Notes: a model not told the origin generated them from the sequence alone. A stretch of DNA of 64,000 nucleotides from Bacillota bacterium (GCA_022790955.1 JAAVYD010000119.1:1-64000), one strand, 5' to 3'. Shown: positions 51,685 to 62,498, numbered from the stretch's first letter. Program-made: numbers and translations.

Positions 51685-52209
51685 TTACATATGATGTCCG
51701 CTTCTGTGTCCGCGGTGATGCCCTCTTGTTACGGCAGTATTTGCGGCAGCGGTATTATATGCTGAGTTATTGTTGGAATTTACAATTGTGTTTTGATATG
51801 CAGCGCCGGTACGAAGTCCGCAGTTATCACAGAAACCGTCGCCGTTAGCGTCTACAAAGTTTCTGCCGCATTTCGTATTGGAATGAAGTCCGTAGTTATT
51901 ACAGAAGCCGTATCCGTTAGCGCCTGAAAAATTTCCTGTACAGCCTATAGTGGAGTGGATCCCACAGTTATCGCAGAAACCGTCGCCGTTAGCATCTATA
52001 AAATTATTGCCGCAGCCTATGCCGGAGTGAAGCCCATAACCGATTGCAGCATGAAGTCCGCAACCGATACTGGTATTTAGTCCGTAATTATAACAGACGC
52101 TATGACCGTTAGCGTGATGATATCCGTTTCCTGCAGCAAAAACGCCCGTCGCCATAATAGATAATATAAACATGACGATCAGAATTAAAGATAAGGTTTT
52201 TTTAATCAT
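51685..52209 (-). CDS. Secreted Cys/Gly/His-rich repeat protein
   Basis: Signal peptide MIKKTLSLILIVMFILSIMATGVFAA; repeats N-F-x-D/G-A-N-G-D/Y-G-F-C-D/N-N-x-G-L/I; HHRGHRSGHHM tail. Confidence 0.8.
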   Translation of the reverse strand: MIKKTLSLILIVMFILSIMATGVFAAGNGYHHANGHSVCYNYGLNTSIGCGLHAAIGYGLHSGIGCGNNFIDANGDGFCDNCGIHSTIGCTGNFSGANGYGFCNNYGLHSNTKCGRNFVDANGDGFCDNCGLRTGAAYQNTIVNSNNNSAYNTAAANTAVTRGHHRGHRSGHHM

Positions 52210-52601
52210 AATCGTTTCCTCCCAAGCTGAAAATATATTTGCGATATGTTTTATTATATTTTATTGAATAAATGTGTTTTGTTATATAAATACAGATGAG
52301 TTAATAATGAAGCGTGTTGTGATTGTCATATTAGTTTTTATTTTACCACTAATGTGGAAATAAGGGAATACTTTAAAAATAAGTTTTTTAATATTTTTAG
52401 TATAATATATCGTTTAATATATTTTAATGGATATTAGTTATAATTATTTAATTCAGATTTACTGTATATTAAAAATATTTTTAGGCAAATGCGGGAAAGA
52501 TATATATGAATATATACAGTTTAATATTATTTTACAGTAGTATATTGCTTAATTATCAATGTTGATGAGATTTTCAGGCGTGTGTTTTAAGTTTTATACA
52601 A

Positions 52602-52630
52602 TTGACTTAAATCTTGATTTAGCATACAAT
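52602..52630 (+). promoter_or_regulatory. SigA-like promoter of upp
   Basis: TTGACT - 17 nt - TACAAT. Confidence 0.75.
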
Positions 52631-52686
52631 TATGGTACATAATATTTAGATTTATTACTGCCTTTTGGCAAAATGGAGAAAAGATA

Positions 52687-53319
52687 ATGAGCGATAACGT
52701 AATTATTTTAGATCACCCGCTGCTGAAACACAAGGTTTCAAGATTAAGAGATAAAAACACAGGAACAAATGAATTCAGGTCGCTTATAGAGGAAATCGCT
52801 ATGCTTATGGGATATGAAGCTCTGCGTGATCTGCCGATAGAAGATATAGAGGTGCAAACGCCTATTGAAAGTTGTCATACGCCGGTGATTTCGGGTAAGA
52901 AACTGGCGATTGTGCCTATTTTGCGAGCAGGTCTCGGCATGGTAGGAGGCATACTTGCGCTTGTTCCTTCAGCTAAGGTGGGGCATATAGGAATGTACAG
53001 AGATGAAGAAACCCACGAACCTCACGAGTATTACTGCAAATTGCCAGACGCCATCGATGAACGCACTATAGTAGTAGTAGATCCTATGCTTGCCACAGGC
53101 GGATCGGCGGCTGACGCTGTAAGTCTTATAAAAGCCAAAGGCGGAAGGCATATTAAATTTATGTCGATAATCGCTGCGCCGGAAGGAGTAAAAAAATTTA
53201 CAGAAGCTCATCCAGATGTGGATCTTTATATTGCGCAGGTGGACAGGTGTCTTAATGAAAATGCTTATATCTGTCCAGGGCTTGGAGATGCGGGCGACAG
53301 GATTTTTGGCACGAAGTAA
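52687..53319 (+). CDS. upp: Uracil phosphoribosyltransferase
   Basis: [52 protein letters not shown]. Confidence 0.97.
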   Translation: MSDNVIILDHPLLKHKVSRLRDKNTGTNEFRSLIEEIAMLMGYEALRDLPIEDIEVQTPIESCHTPVISGKKLAIVPILRAGLGMVGGILALVPSAKVGHIGMYRDEETHEPHEYYCKLPDAIDERTIVVVDPMLATGGSAADAVSLIKAKGGRHIKFMSIIAAPEGVKKFTEAHPDVDLYIAQVDRCLNENAYICPGLGDAGDRIFGTK

Positions 53320-53588
53320 TCTGAAAAGGCGGACAGGCTTTTCGTTAAAGAGGCGGTTTTCCTTTGATACGGAAGCTGCGTAATCAGAATTAAATTTATT
53401 AAAATTCAGCGTAATATGCAAGATATTATCAATAAGAAATATTAATTACTATATATTTCGACTGATGTGTTTTGCAGTTTGATAAATTTCTGGTGCGAAA
53501 ATATATTGTCTGCTTGATTTTGTCTGAATTTTTAAACAGACAGGAAATACGGTTTTGTTTATCAACGGCTTATAAAAAGGAGTTTTAA

Positions 53589-54929
53589 GTGAGTGATCTG
53601 GAGAAGTTATCTGATATAAACGATAATGCTGTTTATGATGCAAGGCAGCTTGGCAGACCTAAAATGGCAGTTTTGGGAATACAGCATATGTTTGCGATGT
53701 TTGGCGCGACAGTGCTCGTTCCCGCTCTGACGGGACTTAGCGTGTCGGCTACTTTGCTGTTTGCAGGAATAGGAACTCTGCTGTTTCATCTGATTTCGGG
53801 AGGAAATGTTCCAGCTTTTTTGGGCTCGTCGTTTGCATTTTTAGCTGGTTACTGGGCGATAGCGCCGGATGGCGAAGCGGGGCTGTTGCCATATGCATGC
53901 TTCGGTGTAGCGTGTTCAGGAATCCTATACGTAATTTTGTCAGCTCTTATAAAAATATTCGGCGTAAACCGTGTTATGCGTTTTTTTCCGCCTATCGTAA
54001 CCGGTCCTATAATAATAGCCATAGGATTAAATCTTTCTAAGTCTGCGGTAGATAATTGTTCCACAAACTGGCTTATAGCTCTTGTTGCAATCGTAGTAGT
54101 TGTAGCTGCTAATATCTGGGGAAAGGGCATGATAAGGATTATCCCGATAATCCTCGGCGTTATAGCTTCGTATATCACAGCCGTGATTACAAAAAACGTG
54201 GATTTTACTCAGGTAAAGGAGGCTTCGTGGATAGGGCTTCCCGTAAGCTGGGATGAAACGGTCTTTTCAATATTCAGTTCGCCGGACGTATCCCTTCTTA
54301 TAACGTCGGCAATTACTATTGTACCGATTGCTCTGGCGACCATGATCGAGCATATAGGCGATATATCGGCAATATCATCAACGGTGGGCAGGAATTATAT
54401 ACAAAATCCGGGCTTGCACAGGACGTTGCTCGGCGACGGGCTTGCAACCATGCTGGCGTCTCTTTTCGGCGCGCCTGCAAATACTACTTACGGCGAAAAT
54501 ACCGGCGTGCTCACACTCACAAGAGTATACGACCCTAAAGTAATAAGGCTTGCCGCGGCGTTTGCCATGCTGTTGTCTTTCTGCCCTAAATTTGCGGCGG
54601 TGATAACGGTGATGCCTGCGGCAACTATGGGAGGAGTTTCTCTTGTTTTATACGGAATGATTTCAGGCGTAGGAGTAAGGAATTTAATAGAAAACAATAT
54701 AAATTTCGCTGAAAGCAGAAATATAATAATAGCGGCGCTGATTTTAGTGCTTTCCATCGGTATTAATTACAGTACGGCGGGTTCAATCATATTTGCCGCC
54801 GGAGCTGTTACAATAAAGTTTTCAGGTCTGGCAATAGGAGCGCTTGTGGGTATTATCATGAATGCCGCGCTTCCGGGAAAAGACCAGGTATTTATTAAGG
54901 AGGATTTAAATGAAAATGAAAACGATTAA
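53589..54929 (+). CDS. uraA: Uracil/xanthine permease family (UraA-like)
   Basis: QHMFAMFGATVLVPALTGLS, GSSFAF, GAPANTTYGENTGV, GTG start. Confidence 0.93.
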   Translation: MSDLEKLSDINDNAVYDARQLGRPKMAVLGIQHMFAMFGATVLVPALTGLSVSATLLFAGIGTLLFHLISGGNVPAFLGSSFAFLAGYWAIAPDGEAGLLPYACFGVACSGILYVILSALIKIFGVNRVMRFFPPIVTGPIIIAIGLNLSKSAVDNCSTNWLIALVAIVVVVAANIWGKGMIRIIPIILGVIASYITAVITKNVDFTQVKEASWIGLPVSWDETVFSIFSSPDVSLLITSAITIVPIALATMIEHIGDISAISSTVGRNYIQNPGLHRTLLGDGLATMLASLFGAPANTTYGENTGVLTLTRVYDPKVIRLAAAFAMLLSFCPKFAAVITVMPAATMGGVSLVLYGMISGVGVRNLIENNINFAESRNIIIAALILVLSIGINYSTAGSIIFAAGAVTIKFSGLAIGALVGIIMNAALPGKDQVFIKEDLNENEND

Positions 54930-56001
54930 AAAAATCGCTGCGGGGATTTTATCTTTCAGTCTGATTTTTTCGTTAGCTGCCTGCGGAGGTGGCGGAAACG
55001 GCGGAAGCGCTGACGGAGGCGAAAAGACAAAGCTGTACGTTGTAAACTGGAAAGATTACGGTTCAGACGACGCGGAATTCGTAAAGGCTTTTGAAGAAGC
55101 TAATAATTGCGAGATCGTAAATACTTATATGGACAGCGAAGAAGATCTTTTAACCAGGCTGAAAACTTCGGGTGAAGGCGAGATAGACGTTTGCCTGCCG
55201 AACTGTACGATACTTCCTGCAGCGATATCCGGAGGATATCTGGAAGAAATAGATACTTCTAAAATAGCTAATTTTAACGATCTGTTCGATCGTTTCAAGA
55301 CTCAGGAAGAATGTTTCGGCGACGACGGCAAGATGTACGCGGTTCCATTCGTATGGGGTTCCACCGCTCTTGCCTACAACACGAACGATTTCGATAAAGC
55401 TCCTGATACGATTGCAGTTCTGTTTGATGAAAAATACAAGGGCAAGATAACTTTCCGCGATGACTATAACGATGCAATAATGACTGCGGCTCTCGTTTTA
55501 GGTCAGGATCCTAATAATCCGTCCGATCTGAATGCTGTAAAAGAGCTGCTTATAAAACAGAAAGCTCTTAACAGAACATACTGGCAGACAGGCGACGAGT
55601 TTTCAAAGCTGTTCGTCAGCGGCAATATATCGGTAGGTCTTATGTGGTCTGGTCAGGCTGCTACAATGAAACAGGAAGGCGAACCTATCAGCTTTACAGT
55701 TCCTGCAGACGGAGCTATCGGCTGGGTAGATAACTGGGCTATCCCTGCAAAATCCCAGAATAAGGAATTAGCATATAAGTTTATAAATGCTATGTTAGAT
55801 AAGGATTTCCAGCACAGATGGGCTTCCGGCGGAGGTCCTGCTCCGGCTAATCAGGCTGCGGCTGAAATGGTTGATCCTGAATATGCAGCTTCTGCAGGTA
55901 TGGACGAGGAATCTTTAGGTCGTCTGGTATTCATGAAATATCGTTCAGACGATGTAAAGAAAGCGTGGAACGAGCTTTGGACAGAAGTAAAGACAGCGTA
56001 A
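54910..56001 (+). CDS. potD: PotD-family extracellular solute-binding lipoprotein (spermidine/putrescine type)
   Basis: Lipobox SLAAC; LYVVNWKDYG, VPFVWGSTALAYN, LMWSGQAA, VDNWAIP; overlaps uraA by 20 nt. Confidence 0.88.
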   Translation: MKMKTIKKIAAGILSFSLIFSLAACGGGGNGGSADGGEKTKLYVVNWKDYGSDDAEFVKAFEEANNCEIVNTYMDSEEDLLTRLKTSGEGEIDVCLPNCTILPAAISGGYLEEIDTSKIANFNDLFDRFKTQEECFGDDGKMYAVPFVWGSTALAYNTNDFDKAPDTIAVLFDEKYKGKITFRDDYNDAIMTAALVLGQDPNNPSDLNAVKELLIKQKALNRTYWQTGDEFSKLFVSGNISVGLMWSGQAATMKQEGEPISFTVPADGAIGWVDNWAIPAKSQNKELAYKFINAMLDKDFQHRWASGGGPAPANQAAAEMVDPEYAASAGMDEESLGRLVFMKYRSDDVKKAWNELWTEVKTA

Positions 56002-56134
56002 AATATCAATACATCTTTAATTGAGATTTTATAAGATCGGTTTAAATTTTAAACGATAATTCATTAATATTATTGATGAAAAAATTTTATCCTGTTGATC
56101 CGAAAATTAAATAAACAGATATCAGGTAATATGC

Positions 56135-56208
56135 GGCAGAGTGTTTCAAGATTACGGATATGGCTTGCTGAGCCTCCGGTGTTTTATGAGATACTCTGCC
56201 TTTTATAT
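56135..56208 (+). other. Structured intergenic element/terminator between potD and potB
   Basis: 14-bp stem GGCAGAGTGTTTCA / TGAGATACTCTGCC (two G-U) enclosing inner hairpin GGCT TGCTG AGCC, followed by TTTTATAT. Confidence 0.65.
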
Positions 56209-56403
56209 ATAAATTAACATTAATATTATTACGATGATGAAGATCTTTCGCGAAATGGGACAGACGCGGCAGATTTTGCTATATAAATATTTGGCTGTCG
56301 TTTAAAAATTATATTATCAGTATATATTAATTATCAGGGCGTATATGAAAACTTAATTCTTAAATTAAAACGAGTTTTCATATATACCTTTATCCTTAGT
56401 AAA

Positions 56404-57246
56404 TTGCAGGTGATCATTTTGAAATTAAATAAAAAACAGATAATGACATGGCCGGCGATTTTAATGCTGTTTATTTTTGCATTTATGCCGCTCATTATAA
56501 TGTTTAAAACGAGTTTTCAGAGCGATACGACAGGCGGATTTTCATTTGAAAATTACCAGCACTTTTTTTCAAATTTCATGTATTTGAAGCTCACGGGCAA
56601 AACGATTGTAAACAGCCTTCTGGTTACGGTCGTGAGTCTGGTTGTGGCTTATCCGCTGGCTTATATCATGGCGAAGAAACTTAAAGGATTAAAAAATATA
56701 ATACTTATCTTAACTATAATTCCATTTTTTACAAATCAACTTGTAAGGGTGTACAGCTGGCTGATATTCCTGCAGGATGGCGGAATGCTCAATAATTTTA
56801 TGAATATATTCGGTCTTTATGAAGACGGAATGAATATTTTATATACCCGCGCAGCTGTAATAATAGGACTCACTCACGCATTTTTCCCGTATATGGTCGT
56901 TACTATTTATATGGCTCTGGAAAGGATGGACGATTCTCTGTTAGAGGCGAGCAGGAGTCTTGGAGCGTCCAAGTTCACGACGTTTACAAGAGTTATATTT
57001 CCGCTGTCAGTGCCGGGGGTTATATCAGGAATATTAATAGTTTTCGTGCCGTGTCTTGGTACATTTGTAGAGCCGAGGATTCTTGGAGGAACCGACGGTA
57101 CGGTTATAGGAACTATCATAGAAGACCAATTCTTTGAAATATACGGCTGGAATTTCGGCGCAGCCATAGCGTTCCTGTTGTTCGCGCTCGTTCTTATAAG
57201 CATGGCGGCAATAAATAAAGCAGGAAAGAGGTGGGAAACAGAATGA
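56404..57246 (+). CDS. potB: ABC transporter permease, PotB family
   Basis: EAA motif LLEASRSLGASKFTTFTRVIFPLSVPGVISG. Confidence 0.9.
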   Translation: MQVIILKLNKKQIMTWPAILMLFIFAFMPLIIMFKTSFQSDTTGGFSFENYQHFFSNFMYLKLTGKTIVNSLLVTVVSLVVAYPLAYIMAKKLKGLKNIILILTIIPFFTNQLVRVYSWLIFLQDGGMLNNFMNIFGLYEDGMNILYTRAAVIIGLTHAFFPYMVVTIYMALERMDDSLLEASRSLGASKFTTFTRVIFPLSVPGVISGILIVFVPCLGTFVEPRILGGTDGTVIGTIIEDQFFEIYGWNFGAAIAFLLFALVLISMAAINKAGKRWETE

Positions 57247-58043
57247 AGAAGACAGGTATCCTGAGTAAAATTTTAGTAATAATCGTGCTTTTATATCTCT
57301 ACGTTCCCATTATCGTGCTGATGATTCTCAGTTTTAATGAGTCGAGGTACAATTCTCTGCCTTTTAAATTTTCGCTGAAATGGTATGAGGAGCTTGCAGG
57401 AGATGCGGCGCTTATCACGGCTGCAAAAAATTCTCTGCTGCTGGCTCTCGTTACAGGCATTATCTGCGTGATACTGGCGACGTTCTTTACAGTCGGTCAG
57501 CAGTACCTGTCGAATAAAACCAACGGTATTTTTAACAGCATCGTAATGATGCCCATGAGTATTCCGTGGCTGATAATGGGTCTTTCTATGCTGCTGATGA
57601 TAAGAGAACTCAATTTTACAAAAAACATGTTTTTTGTAACGGCGGGTCACATTATAATTTCACTGCCTTATGCTCTTTTGGTGTTGAGGGCGAGGATGAG
57701 TTCGATGGATAAATCTCTGGAGGAAATGAGCGCTTCGCTGGGCGCGGGCTGGTGGACTACTTTCCGCAGGATTACGCTGCCTGTTTTGGCGCCGGCGATG
57801 GTAGCAGGCGGTTTTCTGTCGTTTATGATAAGTTTTGATAACTTTGCCATAAGCTATTTTCTTATGCCGAACGGAGTATCTACGCTGCCTATCGAGATAC
57901 AGACTTCCATTAAGTTCGGATTCACGCCGGAAATCAACGCTATTTCTACCATTATCATAGGCGTTTCTTTAATATGCCTGGCGATAGTCGGCGTTATCAT
58001 GGGCTCGAACCTTAAATCGCTGGCGGGAGGAAAGGATAAATAG
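57243..58043 (+). CDS. potC: ABC transporter permease, PotC family
   Basis: EAA motif LEEMSASLGAGWWTTFRRITLPVLAPAMVAG; ATG 57243 overlaps potB stop. Confidence 0.9.
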   Translation: MKKTGILSKILVIIVLLYLYVPIIVLMILSFNESRYNSLPFKFSLKWYEELAGDAALITAAKNSLLLALVTGIICVILATFFTVGQQYLSNKTNGIFNSIVMMPMSIPWLIMGLSMLLMIRELNFTKNMFFVTAGHIIISLPYALLVLRARMSSMDKSLEEMSASLGAGWWTTFRRITLPVLAPAMVAGGFLSFMISFDNFAISYFLMPNGVSTLPIEIQTSIKFGFTPEINAISTIIIGVSLICLAIVGVIMGSNLKSLAGGKDK

Positions 58044-58091
58044 CGTAGCTGTCTGCGCAGTTTATATTAGGCAGGAGGTAATCAGAATCAT

Positions 58092-59180
58092 ATGTCAAAA
58101 GTAACATTAAAAAATATAACAAAGGTTTACGGTACGAATACAGTTGTAGATCATATAAATCTTGAAGTGGAAAACGGTTCTCTTGTGTCCATACTCGGTC
58201 CGTCGGGCTGCGGTAAAACTACTACGCTGAGAATGATAGCAGGATTCGAGCTTCCCGATGACGGAGAAGTGCTTTTTGATGATAAATCCGTAGGAAATAT
58301 TCCTGTAAATAAGAGAAATATAGGAATGGTATTTCAGAGCTACGCACTTTTTCCGCATATGACGGTAAATCAGAACGTAGCATATGGGCTTGAACAACAG
58401 AAAGTGCCTAAAGATGAAATCAAAAAAAGAGTTCAGGATGCGCTTACTATGGTTCACATGGGGGATTTCGGTAACAGAAAACCAAAGCAGCTTTCCGGAG
58501 GTCAGCAGCAGAGAGTCGCTCTTGCGAGGGCGCTGGTTATAAAGCCTAAAGTGCTTCTTTTGGATGAATCGCTGTCCGCGCTGGATAAAAAGCTCAGGGT
58601 GGAAATGCAGACGGAGCTGCGCAGGATATTGGAGGAAACGGGCGTTACCACATTTTTTGTAACCCACGATCAGGAAGAAGCCATGACTCTGTCCGACCGC
58701 ATAGTGGTTATGCGCGACGGTATTATCGAGCAAACCGGTTCTCCGAGGGAGGTTTACGAAAAGCCTGTAAACAGATTTGTTGCCGACTTTTTAGGAAAAG
58801 CGAACTTTTTTGAAGGCGTTGTTAAAGAAGTTAAAGCGGGTTCTGTCGTTCTTGAGGATAACGACGGACGAGTATTTGAAATTCCGGCGGTTTCTGAAAC
58901 AGCAGGGTCTGACGGCGATAGCGTTCAGTTTGCAGTAAGACCTGAAAAGATCGCCGTATATAAAGGCGAAAAACCGGCGGATAAGAACAGCAGCGTTGTT
59001 ATAACGGGAAAAGTTGATTCCGTCGTTTATTCCGGCAATATTACGTCGTGTACCGTTGAGGCAGACGGACGGTTTATTAAAGCAGAGATGGGCGGCGCGG
59101 CGGCGTCAGTTTCTATTATGAGGGGCGACGAGGTTCATGTTATCTGGACTCCGGAATCTACTATAAGATTAGAAGAGTAA
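58092..59180 (+). CDS. potA: ABC transporter ATP-binding protein, PotA family
   Basis: GPSGCGKTTTLRMIAGFE, LSGGQQQRVALARAL, LLDESLSALDKKLR; TOBE-like C-terminus. Confidence 0.94.
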   Translation: MSKVTLKNITKVYGTNTVVDHINLEVENGSLVSILGPSGCGKTTTLRMIAGFELPDDGEVLFDDKSVGNIPVNKRNIGMVFQSYALFPHMTVNQNVAYGLEQQKVPKDEIKKRVQDALTMVHMGDFGNRKPKQLSGGQQQRVALARALVIKPKVLLLDESLSALDKKLRVEMQTELRRILEETGVTTFFVTHDQEEAMTLSDRIVVMRDGIIEQTGSPREVYEKPVNRFVADFLGKANFFEGVVKEVKAGSVVLEDNDGRVFEIPAVSETAGSDGDSVQFAVRPEKIAVYKGEKPADKNSSVVITGKVDSVVYSGNITSCTVEADGRFIKAEMGGAAASVSIMRGDEVHVIWTPESTIRLEE

Positions 59181-59201
59181 AACGTGGCGAGGCGGTGAGA
59201 A

Positions 59202-60257
59202 ATGGAAAAATTGTACGATATCGAAGGAAGCAGGGAGGCGGTTAATTCAGGCAGCGGAATGTGTGCATCGGATATTAACGGCATAAGGCGCGGGAAAAAA
59301 TCCGGCGGATTAAAAAAGAGCGGAATCTGCCGTATAATGCCGGAAAAGCTCGGCGACGGAAGCTGTTATATTTTCGGCGGCATGATAGTTGATTATTATT
59401 ATAAGATAACCGAGTGGCCGCACCGCGGGCAGGATGGTTTTATAACCGGAGAGAACGAAATAGTAGGCGGCTGTGCAGTAAATATGGCTGTTACTCTTAA
59501 AAATTTGGGAGTTGATGCCTGTGTGATTTCAGGGCTCGGAAATGATAATACGGCGGACAGAATTTTGGAATATATGAATATTAATGAGATGTCTGCGGAA
59601 TTTTTGATAAGCATCGGCGGAAATACAGGCAAGTGTCTTGTATTTTTAGAGCCTGACGGAGAGCGGACTTTTTTAACGGAAAAAGGAGCGGAAGGAGTAT
59701 TTCCAGAAGAACTCGACCGGAAGATAAGAGCTAAAGCGCCTGCAGCGGCAGGCGTTACCGGATATTATCTGTTAGATAACGACGCTGAACGGATAATGGA
59801 TTGTATAGAATATATTCACGGTAAAGGAACGATGATTTTATTTGATCCGAGTCCGCTGGTTGATTCAATAGATAAAAAACTGCTTGCCCGCATGATAGCC
59901 GCGAGCGATATTATAACGCCGAACAAATCAGAACTTGAGATAATACAGAGATTTACAACTATCGAGGAATATTGCGGCTCAGGCAGAACGGCTGTGGTAA
60001 AGTCCGGCGGCGACGGCGGTACGGTTTATTTTGGAAGAAAGCAAGAAGAAAGCGTACAGATTGAGAATTTCGTATATAAAGCGGCTGAATGCAATGTTGT
60101 CGATACTACGGGGGCGGGCGACAGTTTTGCAGGCGCGCTGCTTTACGCAATGCTGAATAAAATCCCTATAACCGAATCTGTAAAACTGGCTTCGCGCTGC
60201 GCTGCGAAGACCGTCGAAATCGAAGGCCCCCACGGATTTTGGAGTTTGGAGGACTGA
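59202..60257 (+). CDS. PfkB-family carbohydrate/nucleoside kinase
   Basis: GGCAVNMAVTLKNLG, NKSELEI, DTTGAGDSFAGALLYA. Confidence 0.92.
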   Translation: MEKLYDIEGSREAVNSGSGMCASDINGIRRGKKSGGLKKSGICRIMPEKLGDGSCYIFGGMIVDYYYKITEWPHRGQDGFITGENEIVGGCAVNMAVTLKNLGVDACVISGLGNDNTADRILEYMNINEMSAEFLISIGGNTGKCLVFLEPDGERTFLTEKGAEGVFPEELDRKIRAKAPAAAGVTGYYLLDNDAERIMDCIEYIHGKGTMILFDPSPLVDSIDKKLLARMIAASDIITPNKSELEIIQRFTTIEEYCGSGRTAVVKSGGDGGTVYFGRKQEESVQIENFVYKAAECNVVDTTGAGDSFAGALLYAMLNKIPITESVKLASRCAAKTVEIEGPHGFWSLED

Positions 60258-60260
60258 ATT

Positions 60261-61250
60261 ATGTTAGACAGAGCATACGGGGCTCTTATCGGGGGCGCAA
60301 TCGGCGATGCTATGGGAATGCCCGCGTCGTTTCTTACAAGAGCCCAGATAGAAAAGGCTTACGGCTATATTGATGATTTTCTGGAACCTGAAAAGGTTGT
60401 GCAGGATTATCATGGAGATCTGCAGGCTGCCGAAATTACGGACGATACGATGGAAAGCGTAATTATATGCAATGTTTTGCTTGAACATAAAGGCTTTTCT
60501 GCAGAGGCTTTTAACCGCGCCATGAAGGAGTGGGCTATTGAACAGAAAATGCTGGAAAGCACTGTGATAGGACCGTCTACCCGTCGTTACCTTACAGCTC
60601 TTATGGAAGGCAGAGATCCTGCGGCGGATGCCAGGCTGAGCAATACAAACGGAAGCGCGATGAGAGCAGCGCCCATAGGCGTGATGTATCATTTCGATTT
60701 TTCTGCGTGTATGAAAGCTGCTGTGGAATCTTCGATGCAGAGTCACGGCAGCAAACCGGCGGTAGCCGCCTGCTGCGCTGTTGCGGCTGCCGTTTCCGGA
60801 GGCGTTCACGGCGGATATTCTGTAAGCGAGATTATGAATATGGCATTTGAAGGAGCTTTATACGGCGAATCCAAAGGAGCAGATATCACTGCTCCGTCAG
60901 TCGCAAAGCGTATCCGCGCAGCGGAAAGGATAGTGGACGAAGCCGGCGAGGCTGATATCAGGGATATTCTCGATGAAATAGTAGGGATTCTGGGAGCGAG
61001 CATGTTTGCATATGAATCTATACCATTAGCCCTGGGGGCTTTTTATGCTGTCAATGGAAACGGACGAGAAGGGATTCTGGCTGCGGTTAATGCCGGCGAC
61101 GATGCAGATACGAACGGCGCGATATGCGGAAATATATGCGGAGCGTACTCTGGAGCCGTTTCATTTCCTGATGAATGGAAAACACGGGTTCAGAAAACGA
61201 GCTGCCTGGATATGAAATCCATGGCGGAAAAACTGATTGTTTCAGTATAG
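60261..61250 (+). CDS. ADP-ribosylglycohydrolase (DraG)-family protein
   Basis: GAIGDAMGMP, ITDDTMESV, GDDADTNGAICGNICGAYSGA metal-binding Asp motifs. Confidence 0.92.
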   Translation: MLDRAYGALIGGAIGDAMGMPASFLTRAQIEKAYGYIDDFLEPEKVVQDYHGDLQAAEITDDTMESVIICNVLLEHKGFSAEAFNRAMKEWAIEQKMLESTVIGPSTRRYLTALMEGRDPAADARLSNTNGSAMRAAPIGVMYHFDFSACMKAAVESSMQSHGSKPAVAACCAVAAAVSGGVHGGYSVSEIMNMAFEGALYGESKGADITAPSVAKRIRAAERIVDEAGEADIRDILDEIVGILGASMFAYESIPLALGAFYAVNGNGREGILAAVNAGDDADTNGAICGNICGAYSGAVSFPDEWKTRVQKTSCLDMKSMAEKLIVSV

Positions 61251-62498
61251 TATTAATTATAAAGTTCAGGTTTGGGAAAAATTAATATAAATATTCATAA
61301 TTTAGGTAAATTTGCTTATATATTAAAAAATATTGTCGATTAAACTATTATATATACTTTATCGCATCTGTAATAATATGCAAGGATATGTTGACAGTGT
61401 ATATTATATAAAAGTTAAAACAGAGCTTTTTAATGAATCTTAGCATTGAATTAAAGAACTGAAATAGTATAAGATCTCAGGATTACAATATCTTATAATT
61501 TTCAGATTTAAAGTTATAATACGAGTTTGAAAGGCGAATATATTTTAAATTTTTAAAGAGAAACCGATAGTAAAAATAAATATACAGCGCGGCTGTTTAT
61601 AGTATCTGTTGGATAGATAGAGAAATTTAAAATTATACACAAAATTTTAAGATATTGTGATAATATGGCGAGTTAAATTTATTAAAGATTATTATGTGTA
61701 TTTAGTTTAATACAGATTTGTAAATCGAAGAAATACATTAATAATCCATAAATAGGGTTGATATAAATAAAATTGGGTTGTCATATTGAAAAGTACTGTT
61801 TTTTCTTTGAAGTTATGACAGGAAAATTTATTTTATACAACCCTTTTAAATTGCTCAATATAATGTTAAAATGTATAAGATTAGCAGAAAAGTATTTTGG
61901 TATATTAATAGGATAAACCTGAGTATTTAGTAAACATAGCTAATGGATAAAATATCTTTAAATCCGAAAAGTTTGCTTTTAAAGTTTAAAAAATTTAGAA
62001 TTATACATAAATTGTAATACTTTGTTATGAGTATGGCAAAAATAATTAAATAATATATGTAAATGTATGTCACAAATGCTCGTTTAAAGGATTCTTATAA
62101 AGGGAAGCAATTTTAATTTTAGAGCGAGGTGATGTTAAAAAGTACGGGCATAAACATTAAATATAAGTTTGCCTGATAACATTTTTACGAATCTATTTTA
62201 TAAAGCTGAGGCTTTATAAGCGTTATAGTTTGTGCATTTATATATATGTTTAATTTTTATTAAGTTCTATAATTCATAGTATTTGACGAAGCAATATAAA
62301 ATACGGACTTTTTATATATGATTCTGTTTTCTAAAAAAGTAAAACAATATAAAAATTTAAAGTTTTATAGATTAATACAGAAATTAAAAAGTTTAACATA
62401 ATAATATTTGTAGAACTAATTTATGTGTAATATAATCTAAATAGGGTTTATTTTATCATTTGAATTATACAGATTTGGATTATAAGAGGGAGCAGTGA

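Noticed and set aside
58107-58733. 208-aa minus-strand ORF antisense to potA
   Set aside because: Fully covered by strongly conserved PotA ABC motifs on the plus strand.
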